Assembly (NCBI RefSeq): GCF_030503435.1 | Contig: NZ_JAUKPO010000012.1 | Location: forward strand, 62,001 to 126,000 | Direction: 5' to 3' | Source: Rhodocytophaga aerolata | GTDB lineage: Bacteria > Bacteroidota > Bacteroidia > Cytophagales > 172606-1 | Length of the DNA stretch: 64,000 nucleotides | Part shown: in pieces, positions 36,219 to 44,738 of the stretch | How the letters are laid out: each line of letters begins with the position of its first letter | How positions within the stretch are numbered: position 1 is the stretch's first letter | Program-made: the position numbers and the translations under genes | Notes under the pieces: generated by a model | Seen by the model: the letters and a program-made list of their open reading frames with translations, nothing else | What the model was told of the DNA's origin: nothing | The model's database searches: none

Positions 36219-38069
36219 TTATTTAGCAAAAAAACTATTAATCTTTTCCAGGTTCAATACAACCAGGGTCGGACTTCCATCCGGCGCATAATTGGGATTG
36301 GTAGAAGAAAAAAGCTGTTCGATCAGCTTGTGCATTTCTTCAGAGGAGAGCTTTACACCTTTTTTTACGGCAGAACGCCTGGCTAGAGCACGTACAATAT
36401 TTTCTTTAGCTGTCAGGTCAATTTGTGCTTTATTCCATTTAAACTGCTCAATTAACCCTTCTATGAGGTCTTTTTCGTTCCCTGTAGGTACATCGGCCGG
36501 TATCCCTTCTATAACTACCGTGTTTTTTCCCAACAGACGAAAGACAAAGCCCAGTTTAATAATCTCCTGTTGAATCTCCATCAAAATCAAAAAATCAGAC
36601 GGATTCAAGTCTATCGTCACTGGAAAAAGTAGTTGCTGGGCTGTTGCTGTACTTTCATGCAGGTTCATAATAAACCGGTCGTACAAAATCCGTTCGTGTG
36701 CGGCATGTTGGTCTATCAGCATCATACCGCTTTTTACCTGGGCTACAATAAAGCGGTTGTGCAACTGGAATGTAGCTATTTCTTTTTCCGTAGGAATTAC
36801 TGTAGAAGCAGACTTAGCCATGGGTAAATCGTTGGCTTTGCTTTCGAAGGTAAGAGAAGTAGTTTCTTCCTTACGCTCCTCTGGTATATCCTGCTTTGGA
36901 AAATTATTCTGAAATTCCTGATATAAGGCTTTCCAGTTATTCAAATTAGATTTTTCCAGAGGAGACTTTGTGTATGAACCAGCGGCACTCTTAAAACTAT
37001 CAGCAGATGGCGAAGAAGCAGGCATAGTATCTAATCCCGGAAAATTTACATTAAAGCCAAAATCCAGAGAAGGAGAAATATTATGCGTACCCAAAGCCTT
37101 TTTTACAGAAGCTAGAATAATAGCATACACCGACCGTTCATCATCAAATTTAATTTCTGTTTTTGTCGGATGCACATTAATATCTATGTGTACCGGATCA
37201 ATGTCTATAAACAGCACATAAAAAGGATAGCTTTCATCGGGCAACAAACCTTCAAAAGCTGCCATTACTGCATGATGCAGATAATTGTGGCGTATGTAGC
37301 GGTTGTTTACAAAAAAGAACTGTTCGCCCCTGGTTTTCTTGGCAAACTCTGGCTTACCAATGTACCCTGTTACGGATACAAAAGGTGTTTCTTCCTGGCA
37401 GGGAGCTAACTGTTCGCGGTAACTTTTCCCATAGATACCTACAATCCGGTGGCTTAACTTACCAGCTTGCAAATTGTATACTTCCTGGTCGTTGTGGTAA
37501 AGCGAAAAATTGATTTGTGGATTAGCCAGAGCCACCCGCTGAAACTCGTCCAGAATATGGCGCATCTCCACCGGGTTGGAACGCAGAAAATTCCTCCGGG
37601 CTGGTACATTAAAGAACAAATTTTTTACGGCAATGTTGGTACCTGGCAAACTAGCTACCGCTTCTTGTGCTTTGAGTTGCGAGGCCTCCATCCGGATTAA
37701 GGTGCCTAATTCTTCGTTTTCCCGGCGTGTACGCAACTCTACTTGCGCTACAGCAGCAATAGACGCTAGCGCTTCGCCCCGGAACCCTAAGGTCCGTATG
37801 GCAAATAAGTCATCGGATTGTTTAATTTTAGAGGTAGCATGCCGTTCAAAACTCATGCGGGCATCCGTTTCCGACATACCCGATCCATCGTCAATCACCT
37901 GCACCAGAGATTTACCCGCTTCTCTAACAATTAGCTGAATAGTGGTACTGCCGGCATCTATGGCATTTTCCAGCAATTCTTTCACAACAGAGGCTGGTCT
38001 CTGCACTACTTCCCCTGCTGCTATCTGGTTAGCGAGTGCATCGGGCAGCAGACGGATAATATCAGACAT
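36219..38069 (-). CDS. mutL: DNA mismatch repair protein MutL with degenerate endonuclease zinc site
   Basis: MutL links MutS mismatch recognition to strand removal. The 616-residue protein has the GHKL ATPase core (ELLENAIDAGS, DDGSGM, TLGFRGEALASIAAV) and a C-terminal dimerisation domain. The endonuclease motif DQHAx2Ex4E is present in part: Asp453-Gln-His-Ala-Ala-His-Glu459 then RILY and Asp464 where Glu is expected. The other zinc ligands of endonuclease-type MutL are changed. The ACK/ACR motif reads ARRSAV (Arg564 for Cys), and the CPHGRP motif reads APDGSP (Ala595 for Cys, Asp597 for His). Spacing matches B. subtilis MutL exactly, so these are substitutions, not misalignment. The protein probably cannot nick DNA in the usual way. 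The upstream gene's stop overlaps its ATG by 1 nt. Confidence 0.96.
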   Translation of the reverse strand: MSDIIRLLPDALANQIAAGEVVQRPASVVKELLENAIDAGSTTIQLIVREAGKSLVQVIDDGSGMSETDARMSFERHATSKIKQSDDLFAIRTLGFRGEALASIAAVAQVELRTRRENEELGTLIRMEASQLKAQEAVASLPGTNIAVKNLFFNVPARRNFLRSNPVEMRHILDEFQRVALANPQINFSLYHNDQEVYNLQAGKLSHRIVGIYGKSYREQLAPCQEETPFVSVTGYIGKPEFAKKTRGEQFFFVNNRYIRHNYLHHAVMAAFEGLLPDESYPFYVLFIDIDPVHIDINVHPTKTEIKFDDERSVYAIILASVKKALGTHNISPSLDFGFNVNFPGLDTMPASSPSADSFKSAAGSYTKSPLEKSNLNNWKALYQEFQNNFPKQDIPEERKEETTSLTFESKANDLPMAKSASTVIPTEKEIATFQLHNRFIVAQVKSGMMLIDQHAAHERILYDRFIMNLHESTATAQQLLFPVTIDLNPSDFLILMEIQQEIIKLGFVFRLLGKNTVVIEGIPADVPTGNEKDLIEGLIEQFKWNKAQIDLTAKENIVRALARRSAVKKGVKLSSEEMHKLIEQLFSSTNPNYAPDGSPTLVVLNLEKINSFFAK

Positions 38070-38701
38070 TAAGCTTTGTTAGATTCCTTGATAAATAAAA
38101 TAAGCAAGATAAAAATCATCAGCAACGACATAATGCCGTTAAGCTGGAAAATATAATAGGCAAGAGCTACACCTCCGGTAGCAAACAAAATAAGCATTTT
38201 ATACCACCCATTGCGGCTAACAGTCCGGCTTCTGCCAAAATATCTACCCTCCCGCATATGACCGGAAATGCGGCTGGCAGGCGATAGTATATCTTCTTCA
38301 GCTTCTTTTTCCTCAGATGCTTTACTAAAAAAATTGAAGGAAAGTAACCCCTTTTGCTGTAGAATATACAAACAAATAATTACACCTGTAATAATTAAAG
38401 CCGGAAAACCTATATAGAGAAACCCCACAAACGTGGCACTCAGCAGTAAGACCAGAAACAGTTGTAAGCCATTCATTTTTCCACCACTCCTGCGCTTGTC
38501 ACGTACAAAAGCTTCAGAAATTCGTTGTTTAACTTGAAGTTCGTTCACAGAATCGGTAGAAACTGTATTTTCTGAACTATTTAATTCGCTTTTGATTCTT
38601 TCAGTACGATTTTTGATTTCCTCCTTTACAGGGTCATAATGCCTGGGTTCGAAGTTGAAACGCTTGTATTTTGGTACACGGACTAAAGATGGTAATTTCA
38701 T
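38069..38701 (-). CDS. Conserved membrane protein upstream of mutL
   Basis: A 210-residue protein. The N-terminus (PKYKRFNFEPRHYDPVKEEIKNRTERIKSEL) is charged and probably cytoplasmic. Two hydrophobic zones follow, about 78-112 and 168-205, and the segment between them holds an acidic stretch (EEKEAEEDILS). The start pattern 'KRF.F.PR.YDP.KEE' recurs in Bacteroidota proteins placed directly before mutL; the function is unknown. It shares 1 nt with mutL (TAATG), so the two are translationally coupled. It has its own TAnnTTTG promoter and probably heads the operon with mutL and the rhomboids. Confidence 0.7.
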   Translation of the reverse strand: MKLPSLVRVPKYKRFNFEPRHYDPVKEEIKNRTERIKSELNSSENTVSTDSVNELQVKQRISEAFVRDKRRSGGKMNGLQLFLVLLLSATFVGFLYIGFPALIITGVIICLYILQQKGLLSFNFFSKASEEKEAEEDILSPASRISGHMREGRYFGRSRTVSRNGWYKMLILFATGGVALAYYIFQLNGIMSLLMIFILLILFIKESNKA

Positions 38702-38732
38702 ACAGGTGATCAGAGAATATCTAAAATTTATA

Positions 38733-38740
38733 CAAAAATA
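38733..38740 (-). promoter_or_regulatory. -7 promoter element of the mutL-rhomboid operon
   Basis: TATTTTTG on the minus strand (TAnnTTTG), 31 nt before the ATG at 38701. Confidence 0.58.
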
Positions 38741-38789
38741 CTTAATTTAAAGCCTCAATAGTATAGCCTTATAGTTTACAAACCCTACT

Positions 38790-41774
38790 ATGTTGAAAAA
38801 AGTTTTTGCGCTGTTTCTTTTGCCTTCTATTATATTTTTATCTGTAGCCTCTGAGCATTCCCGTGAACCTTATGTATACAAAGCCAAAGAAAATAAATGG
38901 ATAGACAGCGTTTTCAACGCTATGTCACCCGATGAGCGTCTGGGCCAGCTGTTTATGGTGGCTGCTTATTCTAACCAGAACGAAAAACACCAAAAAGATA
39001 TTGAATCGCTTATACAGGAATACAACATAGGAGGGCTGATCTTCTTCCAAGGAGGCCCTGTACGCCAGGCTAATCTTACGAACCGTTACCAGCATGCTGC
39101 TAAAGTTCCTTTGTTCATTGGCATGGATGCGGAATGGGGACTCGGTATGCGCTTAGACAGCACCATCAGCTACCCACGCCAGATGACACTTGGCGCTATT
39201 ACCGATAACGAACAAATTTACCGCATGGGTGCCGAAATAGCCCGTCAGAGTAAAAGGCTGGGTGTACATATTAACTTTGCACCAGTAGTAGATATCAACA
39301 GCAATCCTGAAAATCCGGTAATAGGCACCCGTTCGTTCGGCGAAGAGAAAGAAAATGTAGCTGCCAAAGGCATTGCCTATATGCACGGCTTACAATACAA
39401 TGGCGTAATGGCCAATGCCAAACATTTTCCTGGACATGGAGACACCGGTTCCGATTCGCATGTTACGCTGCCAGTAGTGGCACACTCCAAGCAGCGCATG
39501 AGTGAAACAGAATTATTCCCCTTCAAAAAGCTTTTTGCAGACAGCCTAATGAGTGTAATGGTTGCCCATATGCATATTCCTGCGTATGACGCTACTAAAA
39601 ATCAGGCTTCTACCCTTTCTAAAGCTATTGTAACAGACCTTCTTAAGAAAGAACTGGGTTTTAAAGGGCTTGTTTTTACAGATGCCCTGAATATGAAAGG
39701 AGTAAGCCAGTACTATAAGCCTGGCGAGGTAGATGTACAAGCTTTACTAGCCGGTAATGATGTATTACTTTACTCAGAGGATGTACCAGAGGCCATTAAA
39801 GGCATAAAGAAAGCCATTAAAACTAAGAAAATTTCACAATCCGAAGTAGATGCCAAAGTAAAAAGAATTCTTGCCGGTAAATATTGGGCAGGTTTACATT
39901 CGCCTGCTCGCATAGATCCAACTAATTTACATCAGGACCTGAACAATCCGCAGGCAGAACTGGTAAAGCGTAATTTATATGAACAAGCTATTACGCTGGT
40001 AGCTAATGAAAGCAAACTTGTTCCTTTTCAGGTATTAGATACTAATACTTTTGCTTCTGTCTCTATTGGCCTTCCTACAGGGAACGAATTTCAGGCAACC
40101 TTAGATAATTATGCTTCATTCCAGCATTATGCGGTAACAGCCGAGAATGCTACCGAACAATACTATCATACACTGGCTGAAAAACTAAGCCATTTTAAGG
40201 TAGTGGTAGTAAGTCTGCATAAGATGAACAATGCAGCAACCAAGTCTTATGGTATTAGCTTACAGACACGTACATTCATTGAACGGTTGCGCACGAAAAC
40301 GCAGGTAGTAGTAGCTGTCTTTGGCAATCCATATAGCTTAAAGTATTTCGATAAAATTAAGCATTTGGTGTGCGCCTATGAAGACAATGAAATTACCCAA
40401 AGCTTAGTCCCACAAATGCTGTTTGGCGCAGTTGAAATGAAAGGGAAATTGCCTGTTTCAGCTGCTCCCTTTAAACAAGGGACAGGCATACAAACGGCTT
40501 CCCTTAAACGGCTAAGTTACTCAGTTCCAGAAAGTGTGGGCATGAGTGCTGCGTACCTCAACGAAGGCATTGACAGCCTGATAAACTGGGCTATTAAAGA
40601 CAAAAACATGCCTGGTTGCCAGATACTGGTTGCCAAACAGGGAAAAGTTATATTCAGCAAATCATACGGGCATCTGACCTATGACTCTGTAGAGCAAGTT
40701 AAACCTCATACCATTTACGACATTGCTTCAGTAACTAAAGTAGCAGCTACCTTACAGGCCGTAATGTTCCTGCACGAACGGCAATTGCTAGATGTAAATC
40801 AGAAAGCATCGTATTATCTACCTGAACTGAAAGGGTCGAACAAAGAAAATATGCTGATACGCGATATTCTGATGCACCAGGCTGGATTGATTGCGTATCT
40901 GGCACACTGGGAAAAAACCAGAACTTCCGGCAAGGGTCTTAATTCGAGCTATTATAGTCAGATTCAAAACAACCTGCACTCCCTGGAAATTGCCCCAGGA
41001 TTGTATGGGATTGAATCTATGAAAGATTCGTTGTGGAAGTGGACAATTGATTCCAGATTATTATACAAACCCCGGAATCAGACGCAACACCGGTTTGAGT
41101 ATAGTGATCTGGGATTTTATATTATGCAGAAAGTAGCTGAAAGGTTGCTTAACCAGCCCATTGAAGATTTCCTGATGCAAAACTTCTATAGTCCGTTGGG
41201 TTTATACCGCCTTACCTTCAATCCTCTCTGCAACTTCGATGAATCGTGTATTGCGCCTACTGAGCAGGACAGAGTATTCCGGGGCCGGCAAATACGGGGA
41301 AGTGTACACGACCAGGGAGCAGCTATGATGGGTGGCGTGGCCGGCCATGCAGGGTTATTCAGCAATGCTAATAATCTGGCTATTCTTATGCAAATGAACT
41401 TGCAAAAAGGCTACTATGGTGGCAGACGTTATTTACTGGAGCCTACACTACCTACGTTTACCAAAAGCTACAATGCAGGTAACCGCAGAGGGCTAGGTTG
41501 GGATAGACCAAGACCAGAAGGCGGCGGCCTGGTATCGGATTTTGCTTCGAGGAATTCATACGGCCATACAGGGTTTACCGGTACGTTTGCCTGGGTTGAT
41601 CCGGATGAAGAATTGGTCTATATCTTCTTATCTAACCGGATATATCCTAGTGCACATAATGAAAAGCTAATGAAAAACAATATCCGCCGGCGTGTACAAG
41701 ATATTATATACAAATCTATTATTAACTATCAGGCTACCCATCAGACCAGTTTAACCAGTATCAAAAAAAGATAA
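38790..41774 (+). CDS. GH3 beta-N-acetylglucosaminidase fused to a beta-lactamase-like serine hydrolase
   Basis: A 994-residue exported protein; signal peptide MLKKVFALFLLPSIIFLSVAS. Residues about 40-370 form a GH3 domain with the NagZ-type loop AKHFPGHGDTGSDSH (Lys211-His212) and catalytic Asp298 in VFTDALNM. A GH3 C-terminal domain follows to about residue 575. The last 400 residues are a beta-lactamase/esterase domain: Ser647-Val-Thr-Lys650 (SxxK), YSDLGFY as the second motif and YGHTGFTG (HTG in place of KTG). The likely substrates are cell-wall fragments: the first domain removes GlcNAc, the second may hydrolyse an ester or peptide bond. This two-domain fusion is seen in Bacteroidota. 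It ends well before a strong hairpin at 41856. Confidence 0.92.
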   Translation: MLKKVFALFLLPSIIFLSVASEHSREPYVYKAKENKWIDSVFNAMSPDERLGQLFMVAAYSNQNEKHQKDIESLIQEYNIGGLIFFQGGPVRQANLTNRYQHAAKVPLFIGMDAEWGLGMRLDSTISYPRQMTLGAITDNEQIYRMGAEIARQSKRLGVHINFAPVVDINSNPENPVIGTRSFGEEKENVAAKGIAYMHGLQYNGVMANAKHFPGHGDTGSDSHVTLPVVAHSKQRMSETELFPFKKLFADSLMSVMVAHMHIPAYDATKNQASTLSKAIVTDLLKKELGFKGLVFTDALNMKGVSQYYKPGEVDVQALLAGNDVLLYSEDVPEAIKGIKKAIKTKKISQSEVDAKVKRILAGKYWAGLHSPARIDPTNLHQDLNNPQAELVKRNLYEQAITLVANESKLVPFQVLDTNTFASVSIGLPTGNEFQATLDNYASFQHYAVTAENATEQYYHTLAEKLSHFKVVVVSLHKMNNAATKSYGISLQTRTFIERLRTKTQVVVAVFGNPYSLKYFDKIKHLVCAYEDNEITQSLVPQMLFGAVEMKGKLPVSAAPFKQGTGIQTASLKRLSYSVPESVGMSAAYLNEGIDSLINWAIKDKNMPGCQILVAKQGKVIFSKSYGHLTYDSVEQVKPHTIYDIASVTKVAATLQAVMFLHERQLLDVNQKASYYLPELKGSNKENMLIRDILMHQAGLIAYLAHWEKTRTSGKGLNSSYYSQIQNNLHSLEIAPGLYGIESMKDSLWKWTIDSRLLYKPRNQTQHRFEYSDLGFYIMQKVAERLLNQPIEDFLMQNFYSPLGLYRLTFNPLCNFDESCIAPTEQDRVFRGRQIRGSVHDQGAAMMGGVAGHAGLFSNANNLAILMQMNLQKGYYGGRRYLLEPTLPTFTKSYNAGNRRGLGWDRPRPEGGGLVSDFASRNSYGHTGFTGTFAWVDPDEELVYIFLSNRIYPSAHNEKLMKNNIRRRVQDIIYKSIINYQATHQTSLTSIKKR

Positions 41775-41855
41775 TTCCGGAAATCCAGACAGTAAAATAT
41801 GGGAATACGGGTATCCTCTAAGTAATACTCATACTTCTATAGATAGATACAAAGG

Positions 41856-41893
41856 CAAAGAAGCCGCTTGCAAGGTTGCAAGCGGCTTCTTTG
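41856..41893 (+). terminator. Terminator after the GH3 fusion gene
   Basis: Perfect 18-bp arms (41856-41873 and 41876-41893, core AAGCCGCTTGC/GCAAGCGGCTT) with a 2-nt loop. The T-run afterwards is weak (GGTTATTT), so strength is uncertain. Confidence 0.75.
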
Positions 41894-42023
41894 GTTATTT
41901 ATATAAAGCAAATTCCATTATGGAAAATTAGAACCAACTCTGCGGCTTATTGGTTAAATAGGTGTAATTTGCGAAAACTGTTAAACATCGCAATATACTG
42001 TTATATAAACAGCCACTTAATAC

Positions 42024-42083
42024 ATGAAATAGCCATGCGTTATTATATATTTGGAATCAATTATTTGAATTCGGCTATTTCAT
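42024..42083. promoter_or_regulatory. bshA promoter bracketed by an inverted repeat
   Basis: The -7 element TATATTTG lies at 42046-42053, 58 nt before the bshA ATG. Perfect 11-bp inverted repeats (ATGAAATAGCC at 42024-42034 and GGCTATTTCAT at 42073-42083) flank it. They could be an operator. A repeat this short and widely spaced may also arise by chance. Confidence 0.4.
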
Positions 42084-42111
42084 CTGTCCATCTAAAATCC
42101 ATTATTAGCAG

Positions 42112-43275
42112 ATGAAAATAGGCATTGTTTGTTATCCTACCTTTGGTGGAAGTGGCGTAGTAGCTACTGAGCTTGGTAAAGCCCTAGCAAGTGAAGGACA
42201 CGAGATTCATTTTATCACCTATACGCAGCCTGCCCGGCTCGATTTTATCAGTGAGAATTTGTTCTACCATGAAGTACCGATCTCTTCTTATCCACTTTTT
42301 GAATATCCCCCGTATGAACTGGCATTAGCCAGCAAAATGGTAAACGTAGTTAAGTACGAGCAACTGGATTTGCTGCACGTACACTATGCTATCCCCCATG
42401 CTTCAGCCGCCTATATGGCCAAACAAATTTTAAAAACACAGGGAATATACATACCTGTGGTAACCACGCTGCATGGCACTGATATTACCTTAGTTGGTAA
42501 AGATCCTTCATACGAACCTGTAGTTACGTTTAGTATCAATGAATCGGATGGTGTAACGGCCGTCTCTGAAAACTTAAAGCAGGATACCTATAATCATTTC
42601 AATATAAAAAAAGAGATTGAAGTTATACCCAACTTTATAGATCTGGATAGGTTTAAGAAGCAGAAGAAAGAGCATTTTAAGAAGGCAATAGCCCCACATG
42701 GCGAAAAACTGCTGATTCACACTTCTAACTTCCGCAAGGTAAAACGCATAGAAGATGTTATTCTGGTATTTAACGAAGTGCGGAAAAAAATTCCCAGCAA
42801 GTTGTTACTGGTAGGCGATGGCCCGGAACGGACAGCTATGGAAAGTCTGTGCCGCCAACTGGGTACCTGTGATGATGTTCGTTTTTTAGGAAAGCTAGAT
42901 GCAGTGGAAGAAGTACTTTCTGTATGCGATTTGTTTTTAATGCCTTCTGAGAAAGAAAGCTTTGGACTGGCTGCTCTGGAAGCTATGGCTTGCGAGGTGC
43001 CCGTTATTTCTTCCAATGCAGGCGGCATACCTGAATTAAACATACACGGCAAAACCGGCCTGATCAGCGAAATAGGTGATATTGCGGATATGGTGCAAAA
43101 TGCCTTGTATATTCTGAAAGATGAAAACCTACCCGTTTTTAAGAAGAATGCCATTGAACGGGCCAAAGAATTTGATGTAACAAGCATTCGTCCTAAGTAT
43201 GAGGCATTTTACCAGAAAGTGCTAGAACAATATAAAAATAAAAACCTGCTACCCCATACGAACGAAACTATATAA
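42112..43275 (+). CDS. bshA: N-acetyl-alpha-D-glucosaminyl L-malate synthase
   Basis: BshA transfers GlcNAc from UDP-GlcNAc to L-malate, the first step of bacillithiol synthesis. The 387-residue GT4-type enzyme opens with MKIGIVCYPTFGGSGVVATELGKAL, the glycine-rich BshA start, and has LLHVHYAIPHA, TTLHGTDITLVG, VTAVSENLKQDT, VIPNFIDLDRF and, in the C-terminal half, LMPSEKESFGLAALEAMACEVPVISSNAGG, which holds the Glu-x7-Glu donor motif. Length is typical. Partner genes bshB and bshC are not in the window. The start is set by the MKIG motif, 336 nt after the GH3 fusion. The fatty acid hydroxylase gene follows 90 nt later, with its own -7 element. Confidence 0.95.
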   Translation: MKIGIVCYPTFGGSGVVATELGKALASEGHEIHFITYTQPARLDFISENLFYHEVPISSYPLFEYPPYELALASKMVNVVKYEQLDLLHVHYAIPHASAAYMAKQILKTQGIYIPVVTTLHGTDITLVGKDPSYEPVVTFSINESDGVTAVSENLKQDTYNHFNIKKEIEVIPNFIDLDRFKKQKKEHFKKAIAPHGEKLLIHTSNFRKVKRIEDVILVFNEVRKKIPSKLLLVGDGPERTAMESLCRQLGTCDDVRFLGKLDAVEEVLSVCDLFLMPSEKESFGLAALEAMACEVPVISSNAGGIPELNIHGKTGLISEIGDIADMVQNALYILKDENLPVFKKNAIERAKEFDVTSIRPKYEAFYQKVLEQYKNKNLLPHTNETI

Positions 43276-43277
43276 AC

Positions 43278-43285
43278 TATTTTTG
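43278..43285 (+). promoter_or_regulatory. -7 promoter element of the fatty acid hydroxylase gene
   Basis: TATTTTTG (TAnnTTTG), directly after the bshA stop and 80 nt before the ATG at 43366. Confidence 0.45.
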
Positions 43286-43365
43286 TACAATAACAAGCTT
43301 TACATTCCCGATTAATTACCTTATATTCGCCTTGATTATCTTGGATAGCTACTAAAAAAGTTATT

Positions 43366-43986
43366 ATGGCAACAACACATTCCACACCTATAAGACCAAA
43401 AAATAAAGGTCAGAAAGTAATTTTCAAAAACCCTATTCTAGAAAGACTGACCAGAACTCATATTGCTGTACCTATCTCTATATTTTCAGTATTTTCTGCA
43501 GGCTTAATCTATTATGCGTTTACCTATGCTCAGTTGCCGGCCTATTTAATAGGCACATTATTTTTGAGTGGTTTGTTGATTTTTTCATTTATTGAATATT
43601 TGGTTCACCGGTATGCATTCCATATGGATACGGATACTGAATTAAAGCAAAAACTCCAATACAATCTGCATGGCGTTCACCATGAATATCCAAAAGATAA
43701 AGGCCGCCTGGCTATGCCACCAGTAGTAAGTGTGTTATTAGCTGTGGGGTTGTTAGTTGCTTTTAATTTTGTGATTGGTGAATATACGTATGCTTTTTTG
43801 CCTGGCTTTATTATGGGCTATGCTTCTTATTTATTTGTACATTTTATTGTGCACGCGTATCAGCCGCCCAAAAATCTTTTTAAGATCCTTTGGATAAACC
43901 ATAGCATTCATCATTATAAAGACAACAACAAGGCTTTTGGCGTTTCCTCACCGTTATGGGATTATGTATTCCGTACATTGCCTTAA
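43366..43986 (+). CDS. Fatty acid hydroxylase superfamily protein (2-hydroxylase-like)
   Basis: A 206-residue membrane protein with four or five hydrophobic segments and the di-iron histidine boxes of the fatty acid hydroxylase superfamily: HRYAFH (about 84-89), HGVHHEYPKDKGR (about 105-117), a later His in FVHFIVHAY and HSIHHY (about 180-185). It should insert a hydroxyl on an acyl chain; the pattern HGVHHEYPKDKGRLAMPP is closest to fatty acid 2-hydroxylases acting on sphingolipid or other amide-linked chains. Sphingolipids and hydroxy fatty acids are known in Bacteroidota. A 21-bp-arm hairpin follows 21 nt after the stop. Confidence 0.88.
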   Translation: MATTHSTPIRPKNKGQKVIFKNPILERLTRTHIAVPISIFSVFSAGLIYYAFTYAQLPAYLIGTLFLSGLLIFSFIEYLVHRYAFHMDTDTELKQKLQYNLHGVHHEYPKDKGRLAMPPVVSVLLAVGLLVAFNFVIGEYTYAFLPGFIMGYASYLFVHFIVHAYQPPKNLFKILWINHSIHHYKDNNKAFGVSSPLWDYVFRTLP

Positions 43987-44007
43987 TGAGTGTATGTTCG
44001 CAAAACA

Positions 44008-44055
44008 GTATCATAAAAAAGCCTGGAATTTTACTTCCAGGCTTTTTTATGATAC
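44008..44055. terminator. Bidirectional terminator with long arms
   Basis: Perfect 21-bp arms (44008-44028 and 44035-44055) with a 6-nt loop. The inner core is GCCTGGAA/TTCCAGGC flanked by A6/T6. It lies between the convergent hydroxylase and PRC-barrel genes and serves both. Confidence 0.93.
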
Positions 44056-44067
44056 TTCAATTTGACA

Positions 44068-44589
44068 TTATGATTTGGAGGAAGGTCTGCCTTCCAGCTT
44101 ATCCGTGTCTACATCCTCTGTAAATTTATTGTTATCAACCGGATTCCTTCGTGGGTCACTTATCTGGTATGAACCTTCATATTGTTCATGGTCATTTGCT
44201 TTGGTTTCTTTATACACAGGATCTTGGGTATCAAAATTAATATTCTGATCCCAGTAAGCAGGCATCCCATAATATTTGAATAGTTCATTCAGTTTCTTAT
44301 AATCCGTTACGTCGCTGGCATCCATTTTTGGCGCATCTTCTATCACATCTTTACCAATAGTAATCTGGTAATCAAACGTATTGGGGTTCATCTGTAAGGC
44401 TTCAAAAGGAATAACTTTGTGCGTATCTCCTAACCCAAGCACGCCTCCAAAAGACAATACAGCCAAGGCAATTTTACCATTCGAAGGGTCTACCAACAGG
44501 TCCGTAATGTGGCCGTAAGGCTCTCCTAATTTATCTGTTACCTTACCAGAACTCATTTTACTGGTAGGTACAAAACTCATATATCTCAT
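44068..44589 (-). CDS. PRC-barrel domain protein
   Basis: A 173-residue soluble protein. Residues about 10-75 match the PRC-barrel: SSGKVTDKLGEPYGHITDLLVDPSNGKIALAVLSFGG then HKVIPFEALQ. PRC barrels act as small beta-sheet modules in RNA processing factors and in stress-type proteins of unknown function. The C-terminal half is acidic and polar, with no known domain. It starts 149 nt downstream of the MutS-like gene on the same strand and converges on the hydroxylase. Confidence 0.85.
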   Translation of the reverse strand: MRYMSFVPTSKMSSGKVTDKLGEPYGHITDLLVDPSNGKIALAVLSFGGVLGLGDTHKVIPFEALQMNPNTFDYQITIGKDVIEDAPKMDASDVTDYKKLNELFKYYGMPAYWDQNINFDTQDPVYKETKANDHEQYEGSYQISDPRRNPVDNNKFTEDVDTDKLEGRPSSKS

Positions 44590-44738
44590 AACTAGTTAGC
44601 GTTTAATGCGTAATTAAATTTTATGTATAGTAATGTACGGGTAAATGAGATAGTAGGTTGGAGAAGTTTTGCCAGCCCTGCAAAAGCAAAAGAAGTTTTA
44701 TTCCTACTGAATATACTGGCTAAGCATGAAATCGTAAC

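Larger units (their letters stand above)
41775..42111. other. Intergenic stretch between the GH3 fusion and bshA
   Basis: A 337-nt gap. It holds the terminator at 41856-41893 and the bshA promoter with its inverted repeat. The 79-codon frame at 41876-42115 starts inside the hairpin and is rejected. Confidence 0.6.

Noticed and set aside
41876-42115. 79-codon plus frame just before bshA
   Set aside because: It begins inside the hairpin of the GH3 terminator and shows no protein features. The bshA promoter lies within it.
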